From Gonium pectorale (taxonomy: Eukaryota; Chlorophyta; Chlorophyceae; Chlamydomonadales; Volvocaceae), in the NCBI GenBank assembly GCA_001584585.1, contig LSYV01000055.1, forward strand, positions 203,533 to 256,681: a stretch of DNA of 53,149 bases. The letters are read 5' to 3'. Under the pieces are notes generated by a model. It did not search any database. It saw nothing but the letters and a program-made list of their open reading frames with translations, and was not told the DNA's origin. A program made the translations under genes and the position numbers. This document shows positions 39,701 through 51,549 of this stretch, in pieces (the first letter of the stretch is position 1; each line of letters opens with the position of its first letter).

Positions 39701-42700
39701 GGGGCTGGGTGCGGCGGGACCATGGGGACGGAGTTGGGTGCGTAGACGGGGGCGGCGTAGTGCCAAGGGCGCTAGGGAAGGCGGGAGGCGTGCCTGCGTG
39801 CTGCTGCTGCGCGCTGCGCGCGGCCGCAGACCTGCTTGCGGACGGCGCCCGCTCACGTGTCCCGGGAGTTCCTCCGCGTGGCGAGCGCCCGCCTGTGTTT
39901 TTCGGGCAAGCCTGGCCCGCGTCCTGGTCTCCCCTTCTCAGGCCCTGGGTGAATGCTGCTATGATCGCCATCCCGTTCTCATTAAACTCATGTTTTCACA
40001 CTCCCCTCAGGCCCTGGAGCTGGGCAGCAAGGCGATCACCTCGTTGTGCGTGCAGCTGGAGGAGTGGGCCGCAAAGGCAAGCATGGGCACGGCCCGGGGC
40101 TGCGGGGGGGGGGGGGAGGCGGCAGCAAGGAAGAGAGCGTGGGGGCATTTGCCCTTCCTGCGCTTCTGCGTCATACCCGTTCCCAGGCTTCACTATTGCG
40201 CCGTCCAGCGCGCCGCAATCGGCGCCGCACGCCGCCCCTTCCCGCCGCGCGCGATCCCCCTCTCTCCCCCACCGCCCCCCAGGTCGGCAAGCCCAAGCGC
40301 ACGGACGCGGTGATCGGCCTGCCCGAGCAGCTGGAGGAGCGGCTGATGGGCCTTGTGGGGCAGCAGCTGCGGGAGGCGTACAGGTGAGGGAGGGGGATGG
40401 CGCGTGGGGGAGGGGACAAGGGGCGGCCGCGGAAATGTTGGGACAGGAGCGCGACGGAAGAAGCCTGAGAAGCGCTTCGGGGGCTGGGGTGATCATCAAA
40501 GGGCCGTTGGAGCACGCTTCCATCGCCAGCGTGGCCGGCGGCGGCGACGACCGATGGGGTCAAGGTCGCCTCTGCGTGAGGCTGCGTTCGCCTACCTACC
40601 TACCCCGCACCCTTCCTCGGGTGGAGACTGCCGCTGGACGCCAGCCCGTTCCCATCGAACTTTCGTTCTTGAACCCCCCCCCCCGCCCCCAAATCCCGCA
40701 CCTGCTGGATCGATGCCCATGCCGTCCTGCTCCGCCCACCGCCGCCCGACCGCACCGGAACCCGCCCGACCTCGCCCAAACCCGCCCCCGAACCCCGCCC
40801 GAAACCGCCCGAACCCCCTCCCCCCCCCACCCACACACACACGCAGGACGTCCCTGAGCAAGGAGGTCCGCTCCGCGGCGGTCTCGGAGGCACATGCGCG
40901 TGCCGCGGCGGTCCTGGCGGCTGACGTGGAGGCCGGGGGGGTGTCCTACACGCCCCTGCAGGTGTCCATGGCGCTCAAGGTGCGGCGGCGGCGGCGGGGC
41001 TGCGGCGGCGCATGGGCCGTGGCGCGGGACGGGGCGTGGAGGTTGGTCAGCTGGTGGGCACACGAAGTCCGAGTCGCCCCTTCCCTTCCAAGACCGTGCC
41101 GCGTGGGCGCTCCCCCGCGCCTTTTGCCTGGCCTCTTGTTCTTCTTGTCTTGTCCCGGCGCTCTCGCGATTCAATCCGATGGCGCGGCAGCATGCGACTG
41201 CCGGGCCTGGCCCGCCCCCGCCCCCACCCCTGCCTCTCGCCGGAATGCCTGCCAAACCCACTACACCCCTGTCTCTCGCCCAGCCGGCTGCAAAGCCGCG
41301 TCGTACAGCCTTGGGTACTGCCGGAGAGGGGCGACTGCAAAACGCCGGCCCCGCTTCACTGCCCTCCTCCTCTTTCCCTCTTCGCTCAAGTCCGCCGACG
41401 CTCCTCCGCCCCTTTCCCATTCCGTATTACCCCCGCCCCCGCCTGCGGCCCCCGCCTCCGCAGTCCGTTGAGAGCCGCGTGATGCGGTCGCTGGTGCTGG
41501 AGGAGGGCCTCCGCGCGGACGGCCGCGGGGTGGCCGACATCCGGCCCATCTTCAGCCGTGCGGGGCTGCTGCCGCGGACGCACGGATCCGCGCTCTTCAC
41601 GCGCGGCGAGACGCAGGTGGGCGCCTGGCCGCACGGTCGCCCTCGCGGCCTGCGTGTTCTATGTGATCTAGAAGATCTATGCATGACAGTGTGAGAGTGT
41701 GAGACAAGCAGGCATGCAGAAAAACATGCAGCCGATGTACCCAACAAAGTAACCCCGGCGCTAGGAACCCCGGCGGCCTGTGTGTGTGTGTGCGCGTGCG
41801 TGTGAGTGACAGCGTGCTGAAGCAGTTCGCGGCTGTTGTGTGTGTATGCGTGTACGGCACGCTCTGCAGGAAGATTAGGTTAGGTAACATGTTGACCGCT
41901 CCCCACAGGGGGGCTGCACGCCGCACGAGCCGATTGGCTCCCGACCCGCCATAGGCACTGGGGGATTGGCCAATCGCCGGCCGGCCCGGTGTGGTGGTGG
42001 ATGGTAGTGGGTGGGTGGTGGTGTGGTGGCGGGCGTATCATGGACACCGAGCTCTTGCCCAGTTGCCAGATTGCCCTCGCATACCATCCCGTCGATACCC
42101 CGATGAGACCGCCCCGTTGGGCTTTGGCCCGCCCCCGCGTCACAAGATCCAACCCGTTTCCCTTCTTCACTGCCCCGCCCCCGCCCCCGGCCCCGCCCCC
42201 GGCCCCGGCCCCGCCCCCGCAGGCTATCTGCGTGGCTACGCTGGGCAGCGGCACGGACGCGCTGCGGACCGACAGCATGCGCAAGGTGCGGTGCGGGGGC
42301 CGACCCGCGCGCGGGCGGGAGGCAGGGGGAAGGGGGAAGGGGGACTTAGTCCAAGGAGGAGGGGAAGCGGGCAACATGGGACCCAGGGCACCCGGAGGCG
42401 AGGGGGTTTTCGAGAAGCACACGGTTGACGGCTTCCACGTGAAGGCTCCTGTCCGGCGGTGGGGGAGGGCAGGGCGTACGGGTCCTATGGGGCCTCCAGT
42501 CCCGACCCCAGCCCTGTGGACTGAGTAACCCCCACCCCCTCTCCGGCCTCGCCTCCAAACACGACCTATCCAAACCCGAAACCACCCCCACCCCACCCCG
42601 CTGGGAACCCTTCGCCACCCTGCAATGGACGCAAAGGAATGGCATACGCCTTCACGGAGAACGCCTTCCAACTAAACGAATCCCACCCCATCCCGTACGG

Positions 42701-45700
42701 CGCCCTCCGCCATGCCGCCACGCCGCCCCAGGCCGACGGCGAGGCCTCCGAGGACGGCCGCTTCTATCTGCAGTACCACTTCCCGCCGTCCAGCGTGGGC
42801 GAGACGGGACGCACCGGGGCGCCAGGTGCGAGGGTCAGGCGGGCGTCTCGAGGGGCGGGGGCAAAGTGTGTGTTGAAAAGGAACAACGCAAAGTGTGTGT
42901 GTGCGGGGGGGGGGCAGCGGGGGCGGCGGACAGGGCCAGGGGCAAGGGCGGGAGCCCCGTTCGTTGGCCCTTGATAGCATTTTCACAGCGGCCCCCGTCC
43001 GCGTTTGCCCCATTCCGGCTCCCGCACGGCTCGACACGCGCCTACGCGCACCGACTGAGGCCCGGCCCGGCCCGAACACAGCCCGCCCCGTTGAACACAA
43101 GCAAGCTTTCCTCAATCCACGCCCTCCCTATCCCGCCCAGCTTTGCCCTCGAGCCCCCTAGCCCACCCGCCGTGTGAGGGCGCTTCCGGAATTCCCTACC
43201 CCTCGTCCACCTCCGAACCTGCATTTCGGGCCCCGCTCCGCCCCGCCCCGCGGACGACGGGCCAATGCAGCTGGCGCGCAGCCCACTCCCATCAAAACGT
43301 GCTTGCACCCCTCTCTCTCCCTCCCCGCGGAACAAACGCTGCTGGCGCCCAGCTTGTTGTTCCTCATACCCTTTCACCTCCCAACTTTCGCCTCCCGCCC
43401 CCCGCCTGGTCCCCCGCACTCCCGGACCCCCTCCCCCCCTTGCCCCCAAAGGCCGTCGCGAGCTGGGTCACGGCGAGCTGGCCCAGCGGGCGCTGACCCC
43501 CGTGGTGCCGCCCTCCTCGGCGTTCCCCTACACCGTCCGCGTCGAGTCCACCATCACCGAGTCCAACGGCTCCTCCTCCATGGCCTCCGTCTGCGGCGGA
43601 TGCCTGGCCATGCTGGATGCGGGTGGGTGGGTAGGTGGGTGGGTGCGTTGTTGTTAGTTGGGTGGGTGCAGTGTTGCTGGGTCGATGGGTGCGTTGTTGT
43701 TGGGTGGACGGGCGGGCGGGCGGGCGGTGTGTGGGTGGATGGGTGGGTCGTTGTTGGGTGGACGGGTTTGTCGGGGGCGCATCTCATCACCGTGTGGCGT
43801 TTGGGACGGGCGCGTGGGTGGTTGCTTGTGGTTGCTTGTCACGATATAAGCGCCGCGCTGGTGGGGCCTGTACCCAAGGTGCGGCCGAAAGGGACTGTTG
43901 CGAATCAAGAAGTGGCCGACGAAAGGGGATGTCAAGAGGGAGGGCGTAGGCGGGGCACAGGCGCCTGTCTGGGAGGGGCTCGCAGGGGCACATCGCTCGC
44001 CCCGCACACACCTTCTCTTCCGTCGGTAGCGGGGACGTGCAAGGCCTCTCTATCCGCTTCTTGACATCCCAACATCTCACCTCCGTTCCCCCGTGCTCCA
44101 CACGGCTGCAGTCCCCTGTAACCCACCCCCTCAACCCACCCGCGCCGCCCCACCCCCGCCCCACCCCCTGCTCCAAGGCGTTCCGCTGACGCGGCCCGTG
44201 GCGGGCATCGCGATGGGCCTCATCCTGGAGCCGCCGGCGCAGCCCGGGGCCGCCCCGCGCCACGTGGTGCTGTCGGACATCCTGGGCAGCGAGGACGCGC
44301 TGGGCGACATGGATTTCAAGGTGGCCGGGGACCACAGCAGCATCACGGCCTTCCAGATGGACATCAAGGTGCAGGCGGGGAGTATGGGTATGTGTGTATG
44401 TGTGTGCTGGGAATGCGAAGGGCGTGCTTAGGCAGTGTGGCCGCGTGTGTGTGCGTGTGCGTGTGTACGTTGGCGTTGTGTTACCGTATGTGTTCCCTCG
44501 TGTGTACGTGTGCGTGTGTAGCATGGGGTGGCTGGGGGGCTTTCCCCAGCAAGGAGGTTGTGCGGGCAGGGAGACAAGGAAGCTCGGCGCGTGCGCGGGT
44601 GAGGGAAGCGCACGAGGCGGGGACGGGGGGCCGGCCAAGGCGGGGAGGGGGGCGGCCAAGGCGGGGGGGGGGCGGCCAAGGCGGGTGGCAGGATGGGCGC
44701 TTTGGAGGAGGGATTGGACGGCGCGGCAGCGCCCCTGGGGGCCGTGGCAGTGTGTGCGGTGCGCGTGCCCCGGGGGGCTCGGCGGTGCGCACGACTCACG
44801 GTCTGGCGGGACACACAGGTTCCGCGCAGGAACCGAACAAGCAGCCTCACCTCCACCCGCGTCAACCGCGCAACGGCCCCCAACGACCACCAACCGTCAA
44901 CGACCCGCCCACCACGCCGCACTCCGGCATTCCGGCGGCTGCCCGGGCGCAGGTGGAGGGCATCACGCTGGAGATCATGGCGGCGGCGCTGGCGCAGGCC
45001 AAGACCGGCCGGCAGCACATCCTGCGGGAGATGGAGAGGTGCAACCCGCCGCCCGCGCGCCAGCTCAGCCGCGCCGCGCCGCGCCTGCTTCGCATCCAGG
45101 TTAGTTCAGAGGGGGGGTCGCACAGAAGGGAAAGGTCAGAGAGGTGGGAAATCCAGAAGGGGATCGGGTCGCGTCGGGGACACCGAGTCGCAAACGAAAT
45201 AGACGGGCTGGTGGTGGTCTTGGTGGAGTTGTTGTCGACGGGTGAGAGTGTGTGTGTGTCAAAGCCAGGGCGGGGTGCAGGGCCGGCATGATATTGTTGG
45301 GGTAGGGCCCTCGGGATCGGGGGCCGAGGGTCCTGGGACGGCGTCGGAGCGCTCGCTTTCGTGCCGTGCCGTGCCGTGCCGTGCTGTGCCGTCAGCGGAC
45401 CAGCGCATGGTCATGGTCCCGATCCCACCCACGCCCTACTCCCCACCTGCCCTCGCCTTCCCCACCCACGCCAGATTGACCCCTCCAAGAAGGGCATGGT
45501 CATCGGCTCGGGTGGCCGCACCATCAAGCAGCTGCTGGAGGCGACCGGGGCCACAGCCATCAACATCGACGAGGAGGGCCGGGTGAGAAGGGGTAGGGGG
45601 GCGCGGGGGGAGAACAGGGCAGGCGGCAGCGGGGCTTGGGTGTCAGTAGCACCGAGGGCGGCTTCCAACAAGCATGACCCGGAGGAGGTCTCTTCATGGC

Positions 45701-47988
45701 CGCCCGGCGCATCATGGCTCTCGTGTTGCTGCGGTACTCGTTGGCCATCCGGCGCTGGCCCAGCCCAGCTGCCCCCCGCACCTGGGTAGAGGGGTGGACG
45801 GCGAAGTGGCGTCTCCACAAGCGCAGCCGCGCCAGGGCGTCACGCCCCTCACCGCCGCCCGGGACGTCGGGGCGTCGACATCGCCGTGCCGCCCATCTCA
45901 CCGCTCGCCCTCAGCGTCTCCCGCCGCACCTCCTGTCCTCCACGCACCATCCCACACGCCCCACCCCGCCTCCAGCCCGTCCTCATTGTCCCTGTGGTCT
46001 CAACGACCCCTCCCCCCCCTGTCTTGAAGAAAGGGCAGGCCGCCGGACGTGCGAAAGCGGCTGGCGTCCAGCCCGCGCTTAATAAGCCTTGCTTCCCACA
46101 CTCTTCTCCCCCGCCTCCGCACCTCGCCGCCCACGCCACCCGGCCTCCAGCCCGTTCTCATCCTCTCTGCGGTGTCAACCCCACTCCTCCCACGCCTCCC
46201 CCGCCTCCAGGTTGACGTGACCGCCCCCACGGAGGGCGCTGCGGCCCTCACCCTCGAGTACATCAACCTGCTCGTGTCGGACCCGGAGCCGGGGACCGTG
46301 CTGCGGTGGGTGGGGGTGGGGGGGCAGGGGGGAGGGGCTGGGCCAGCCGCTGGGGCGGGGGGCTGGGCCAGCCGCCGGGGCGGGCGGCTGGGCCAGGCGG
46401 GCTGCGCCGGGGGTTTAACGGGGCGTGGGAGGGAGCGCTTGGGGCTGCCTGTGCCACGAGGACCGGGCCACGCGTTGGTATGGGCGGGGTCGAGTGGACG
46501 CAGGGACGGGGCCGGTCAAGCAGGGGGCAGAGGAGTGCGGGGGCGGGGGCAGAGCAAGGGAGAAATGCTCAACGGAGGGGGGGACTTGACGGGGGGTGGG
46601 CCGGGGCAGCAGGGGCCGGGGCCGGGGAAACGCGCGGCTCCTGCTTCCCTGTCCGGCGGGCGGCGGCTGTCCCCGGCTCCCCCTGTTGAAAACCAGGGGA
46701 CGCAAGGAGCAACTTGATGCAGACGTCACGCGAATTGAGCGGCGGCCAGCAGGAATCCTGCATCGGCATCCCGCACCTGCCGCTGCTGCCACGCGGATGC
46801 GTCCACGCGTGTGGGCCGCTGCCCTTTTACCCGTCCTCCCGCGCGAACTAGCACTCTGTGCCGTGCAGTGCTCGCCCATCCTGATCCCCACCCACCCACC
46901 CACCCACTGACCGTGCCAGCCCCGCCCGCCCCCCAACACCCGCAGGAAGAGGACGGTGGTGTCGCTGACGGGCTTCGGCTGCTTCGTGGACCTCTGTCCA
47001 GGCCGACAGGTACGGCGTGTAACGCGTGTACGGCGTACTGCAGGTTTCCAATCACGCTGCCGCCGCAAACTAGTGCTCCGACCCGGCCCCTTGGGCTCTC
47101 ATGCCGTGTGCCCGCTGCTCGCCCCTCGGTCGGGGCACCTTCGCTGACGGCTTCCCTGCTATGCCTCTGCACTACAGCACATCGTTTTTACGCCAACGGC
47201 ATTGCCTGTGGGCTGTCATGGACGCCCGTCATCTCCTCCTCTCTGCATACTGCGGCATCGCCTCCCCCCGTCCCCCGCCTGTATGGCCCGACGGGTCCAT
47301 GCACCCATGATATTACGCGACCAGGCTGTCGCCCCGCCCTGTCCCATGCCAACCTCGCCCCCCCCCCGCCCCCGCGCTCGCTTATGTCGCTGCCGCTGCT
47401 GCTCCTCCGCCCCGCTCGCCGCAGGGCCTGCTCCACGTGAGCGAGCTGGCCGACCCGCCGGTGACGGACGTGGCGGATGCTGTGCGGGTGGGCGACGTGG
47501 TGGACGTCATGGTGCTGTCCAGCGAGGGGGGCAAGGTGCGCCGGGGCGGGGCAGGGGGCGGGGCGAAGGAGAGGGGCGAGAGGAGGGGCAAGGGGGTGGG
47601 TTCGAACGTTCCTCTCTCCTTGAGGCACGACAGAGTGCAAGGGGTGAGGGAGCCAGGGTTGGATGTCCGAGAGCACGTCCCAGCTTCGCCCCAGCTGCCG
47701 TTGGCTTTGCCCAATGGTGCCCACCCGCAAGTCTGTGCATGCCTGGCCTCTGGCGCGCGAATGGAGCAATGAGTGGACCCTGCCGCTGGGCCCCCCCCCG
47801 GGCGCGCCCCTCGGCCCGGCCCCCGGCCCCTTCAGGTGTCGCTCAGCCGCCGGGCGGTGATTGCGATGGACCGAGGGGAGAGCTTCGACATGGGGGCAGC
47901 CAAGCAGCAGCGCACGGGGCTCGGAATGTCGCGGGGAGGCGGAGGCGGCGGGCGCGGCGCGGGCCGCGGCGACCGCGTCCGCCGATAG
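36724..47988 (+). CDS. PNP1: Polynucleotide phosphorylase, probably plastid-targeted
   Basis: Phosphorolytic 3'-5' exoribonuclease and polyadenylating enzyme. Twenty exons give 832 residues: 36724-37002, 37542-37720, 38192-38306, 38776-38863, 39046-39137, 39571-39666, 40011-40076, 40283-40383, 40847-40979, 41464-41616, 42223-42285, 42732-42825, 43452-43622, 44178-44368, 44953-45099, 45475-45582, 46211-46305, 46946-47009, 47425-47535 and 47836-47988. Residues 1-80 are Arg/Ser/Ala-rich, as in a transit peptide. The first RNase PH core runs from about 94 ([29 protein letters not shown]). A helical linker covers 284-383. The second core (384-607) has phosphate-binding [11 protein letters not shown] (527-529) and the acidic cluster [18 protein letters not shown] domain ([13 protein letters not shown]) and an S1 domain ([21 protein letters not shown]) follow, then a Gly/Arg tail. 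Introns 5 and 7 are GC-AG. Introns 10 and 12-17 are mostly 550-640 bp and repeat-rich. Confidence 0.93.
41779..41804 (+). repeat. (GT)n microsatellite in PNPase intron 10
   Basis: Alternating TG/CG dinucleotides within a 606-bp intron. Confidence 0.7.
43621..43770 (+). repeat. Degenerate GGGT/GTTGTTGGGTGGACGG minisatellite
   Basis: Starts at the donor of PNPase intron 13. GGGTGGGT blocks alternate with two copies of a GTTGTTGGGTGGACGGG unit. The G-rich strand is the transcript strand. Confidence 0.75.
44626..44690 (+). repeat. GGCGGCCAAGGCGGGG tandem repeat
   Basis: Three imperfect copies of a unit of about 20 bp in PNPase intron 14. Confidence 0.75.
45361..45392 (+). repeat. (GTGCC)n microsatellite
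   Basis: About six copies of a 5-bp unit, one with a C-to-T change, in PNPase intron 15. Confidence 0.8.
46334..46398 (+). repeat. GGCTGGGCCAGCCGC tandem repeat
   Basis: Three imperfect copies in PNPase intron 17. Each unit contains the palindrome CTGGGCCAG, so the RNA could form short hairpins. Confidence 0.75.
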
Positions 47989-48326
47989 GGCGCTTTGGAG
48001 GCGGAGCGGGCAACGGGCTGAGGCGGCATTGGGGAGTGGGGGAAACTGCGGGATGTGTTCACTCCCCAGTGCGACATGGCCTGCTTGCGTGCTGCCGCCG
48101 TGTGGCATGCTGTTGCGGCCGGGCCGCTTGGGCGTTGAGCTTCCAGCGCTCTCCTCCTGCTCCACGAGTGAAGTGGGGGACCAGCACGGGAAACCATGTA
48201 GAACGGGGGCCAAGGGCTTGGAGGTGTACAAGGTGGAAGGGTGGATGTGCGGGTGCGGGCCTGTGGGGCGTCGAGCCTGGAGTGCGCATGGCTCGGCGTT
48301 GCCGCTGTGGCGCGAGCCTACGTCGC

Positions 48327-48331
48327 TGTAA
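48327..48331 (+). terminator. TGTAA polyadenylation signal for PNPase
   Basis: TGTAA 339 bp after the PNPase stop codon. Confidence 0.5.
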
Positions 48332-48790
48332 TACGTGAACCGGCCATCAAGCGATGTCGATCTTGGGGGTAGCAGGCGTGCAGTGGGCCCGGTGGGAGGT
48401 GGCGCTTGCGTGCATGAACTTTTGTGGCCTCACGTCGGCACGCAGGCATCCCCCCCGCACCGACGTGCTGCACCGTGGGCCCCGAACCCTGCGGATTCCG
48501 CAGCGCTGCAAGGGCTGACTCCTCGGTGACATTCACATAAGCGGCGCAAGTGGACCGTAGGGCATGAGCGCAGCGAGGGCCGGTGGCCCAAGCGCACACA
48601 TTCGCGTACATGCTTTGTTTCGGGTGCTACCGGCGCGAGCGCCGATGATCGCATCGTCGCCGGTCTCCGTCTTTGTGCCATTCGCGGAGAGTGCGGTGCC
48701 TCGCCGGGTGGAGTTGGGCATGAGTAGGGGCACGTGGCGCCAGCAGAGCACAGAACAAGTAGGGGAAAAGCTTCCTTGAAGCTTGGAAAA

Positions 48791-49080
48791 GGGCGGAGCC
48801 CCGTGTGACCGTACCGGGGATTTAGGTCATGAAGGATGGAGCGTGTATGTGTACCGTAGCGGATGCATGGGCAGGGGCAACCGGATAGACCCGCACCCGC
48901 ACATACCCGCCCTACGGGTGTGTATGTCCGTAGAGGCTGCCTTCCCCGTTTCTAGTTCTCTTTTTACGGGGTAGGGGAGCGAGAAAGAGAGCCACAACGG
49001 ACGGACGGACGGACGGAGACCGCCACCAATCCCAGGGGGCTCCGCCCCCCCAATGCCGCTTCGCGGCGGGGGCTCCGCCC
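48791..49080. mobile_element. MITE-like unit bounded by short GC palindromes
   Basis: GGGCGGAGCCCC at 48791-48802 and GGGGCTCCGCCC at 49069-49080 form 12-bp inverted ends about 290 bp apart; both are flanked outside by A runs. Inside the right end lie two more hairpins, GGGGGC-TCC-GCCCCC (49035-49049) and CCGC-TTC-GCGG (49056-49066). There is also a GGAC tetranucleotide run at 49001-49017. No transposase is encoded. The ends are themselves self-complementary, so the inverted-end reading is weaker than it looks. Confidence 0.35.
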
Positions 49081-49597
49081 AAAAAAGGGGGACAATGCCA
49101 CACACGCACAAGCTCCCGCTGCCCGAGCCCGCAGGCGTGTGCCGCGGGCGTTGTGCGCAGCCCTGTGCGCCCCCAGGAGCACAACCAATGGCCCAACTCA
49201 TTGCTTCTGGGCTTGCTGCACACTACGGTACAAGAGAAAGCATTGCGAAGGCAATGCTGCTGGGTACGACGGCACTCGGCACCCACGCGGGATCCCTGGC
49301 CTTTGGACGGAGGACATGGAGTTCCACCGTACCGTGCGCGGCGTCATCGCCTCACGCCCACCAGCGAAGAGGGGCGGGCGCACATACACCGCACCCCCGC
49401 CCTTGCAGCTGCCCCTGACCCCGTCTTCCCAACGTCCCTCGCGTGAACCTGAGCCTGCACCTGAGCCACCCCTAAGGCACGAAAAAAAAACCGATGGCAC
49501 AAGAAACGGCCGCCACACCTTGCACACAAACATCAGACGACCCGCCGAGGCACTTCAAAAACCTCGGCAGGCACCGGTACGTGCGGACGCGATGACG

Positions 49598-51549
49598 TCA
49601 CGCGTCGTCGTCCAGGCCCAACAGCGCATCGAACACGGAGGCCTTAGCCGCCAAGCCGCCGCCGGTCCCCTTGCTCTTCTTGGCCTTTGGCTTGGCCTTT
49701 CCCTTAGTCCCAGCCTTGGGTGCCTCGCCGTCGCCATCGGCGGGCTCGGGCTCCGGCACCCCCGCGACCCCCTCTGCGGCCTCTACGCCGGTGGCCCCAG
49801 CAGCGGCTCGCGCACCCCTGCACGGCTTGGCAGCGGGCTTGTCCTCACCGCCCCGTCCCGTCGCATCAGCAGCGCCCGCATCGGCCGCTTCCCCAGGATC
49901 CGGCGCTTCCCCCACAACCGCTCCGGTACTGGCGCCCGCCGCCTTGGAGCCTTTCGCCTTACTCTTGCCGCTGCTGCTGCTGGCACCGCTCTTGCCCGTG
50001 CCCTTCGAGCCGCCGCTGCCCTTTCGAGGAGCAGCAGGGGCAGCGCCACCGGCTGCGGAGCCGGACCCTTGCGCTGAGCACTCCCCCTCCCCGTCCCCGT
50101 CCCCGCGATGCTTCCCTCTCCCCTCCCCCTCCGCCGCCTCCGCTGCGGCCCCCCCACGCCGCTGCCCTAGCTCCTCTTCTGCCGGCGCCGCGCGGCTGCT
50201 CCACAGCGGCGATCCAGGGGTCGTCGGAGCCGCAGCAGACGCCCCCGGCCCCACGGCCACTATGCGCGTGGACGGCACGATGCGCACCGGCTGCTCGGGG
50301 CTGGCCGGCTGCGGCAGCACCGACAGGACCTCCACGGAGCTCGAGTCCTGCATGCGCCACGGACCGGTGGTTGGTTGGTCGGGTCAGAGGTGGCGCGCAG
50401 CGAGTGCTTGCTAGGGCCGGCGGGCAGCCTCAGGGGGCCTCGGGCGGCCGGCCGCTGGTGTGAGTGGCAGCCGACTATGACACATCAGCGTCCGGCGTAC
50501 AGCGCCGTAAACGCACGCCCTCGGCCCGGTCCCGCACGCACCGACAGCCGTAGCACGCAGCCTGGCAGCACCAGCGCCTGGTGCAGCTTGAACGACATGA
50601 CGGGGGAGGCCAGGTGCTCCAGGCCCGCGGACACGCGCAGCTGTGGAGGGGCGGGAGGGTTCAGCCTGCAATTCAGCCCGTCGGCAGGTTTACGACACCG
50701 GATGGGCAGGTGTGTGCACAGTGCGCGCGAGGATTGAGGCGCGCTGGTCTAGTAACATGCCAGGCATGGGATTTCCCCAGCCCGCCCATGCCACGAGCGA
50801 GACGCGGTGATAGGGGAATCGTGTGTCCGCAAGCCTAATGCCTGCGCAAAGCTCTGTCCTTGCGCCGAGTCGGGCTCCTCGCCCCGCCCGACCCACTCAG
50901 GGGCCCCACCTGTACTTCAGTCGCCGCCGTAACCCCCGCGCCGCGACAGGCCGCCACCTCCGCCTTGGGGCCAGCGGCGCCTCCGCGCATCGCCTCTAGG
51001 GCGGCCGGAAGGTCGGCCAGCGTCCGGCCCGGAGGCACCAGCACGACCGTTGGGTCGAGCATGGCGTATGCGGCAGTGGGCCGCCCCGAAGGTGACGGCG
51101 GCTCGGGATGCACGGACGCGGAGGGCGCCCTGTTTGGTGTCCGCTGCTGCTGCTGCGGTGAGCCCTGTTCGTCCGTGAGCTCATGTTCCGCCGCCAGGGC
51201 CGACACGCACAGCAGCTTCCATGGCTGGTCCGAGCCCTCTGTGGCGAGCAATGGCGGAGAGGTTATGTTACGCTTGCCCCGCTGAGGAGCATCATGCAAT
51301 GCGGGGGGATGTGGCTCGCGGGACACCGGCGGGCGCGGCGGGGCGGGCACCTATGATGGCCGGCCGCGGCGTGAGCTCACCGCATTGCACTTTGACGATC
51401 ACGGGCTTATGGTAGGGTATGTTTGCCGCTGCCCAGACGCCAGGCGGAAGGCGAATGCGGCAAGAGCCCCGGTCGTAGCTGTCGGGGCCGCAGCATTCCA
51501 GTCGGCAGACGGCTATTGTCAACGACGGTGAACTCTTCGGTGGCGGCAT
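49598..51549 (-). CDS. Protein of unknown function with AAA-N-domain-like N-terminal half
   Basis: Four exons, 51549-51381, 51238-50910, 50640-50542 and 50347-49598, all in frame, give 448 residues. The first 215 residues look globular: IAVCRLECCGPDSYDRG, CRIRLPPGVWAAANIPYHKP, VIVKVQC, QPWKLLCVSAL, then after a short Gln/Pro insert AMLDPTVVLVPP, LRVSAGLEHLASPVMSFK and LVLPGCVLRLS. The order (beta-rich, 'RL.P.vW...I.....V.V', 'ldptV.l') recalls the N-terminal domains of CDC48/AFG2-type ATPases. This is a weak visual resemblance, and no Walker motifs follow. The remaining 230 residues are Ala/Gly/Lys/Glu low complexity with KGKAKPKAKKSKGTGGG, ending in a conserved-looking VFDALLGLDDDA. Possible roles are an adaptor or a divergent paralogue. 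Real gene: likely; function: unknown. Confidence 0.6.

Larger units (their letters stand above)
47989..49597. other. Convergent intergenic region with palindromic repeats
   Basis: This lies between the PNPase stop (plus) and the unnamed gene's stop (minus). It contains a TGTAA signal and a short-palindrome element. No further coding region was recognised. Confidence 0.5.

Noticed and set aside
38910..39971. 353-codon minus-strand open frame across PNPase exons 5-6
   Set aside because: Shadow of PNPase in a very GC-rich stretch; no domain and no splice support.
47188..48231. 347-codon minus-strand open frame over the PNPase S1 exons
   Set aside because: Overlaps the S1 and C-terminal exons on the other strand, which are clearly coding.
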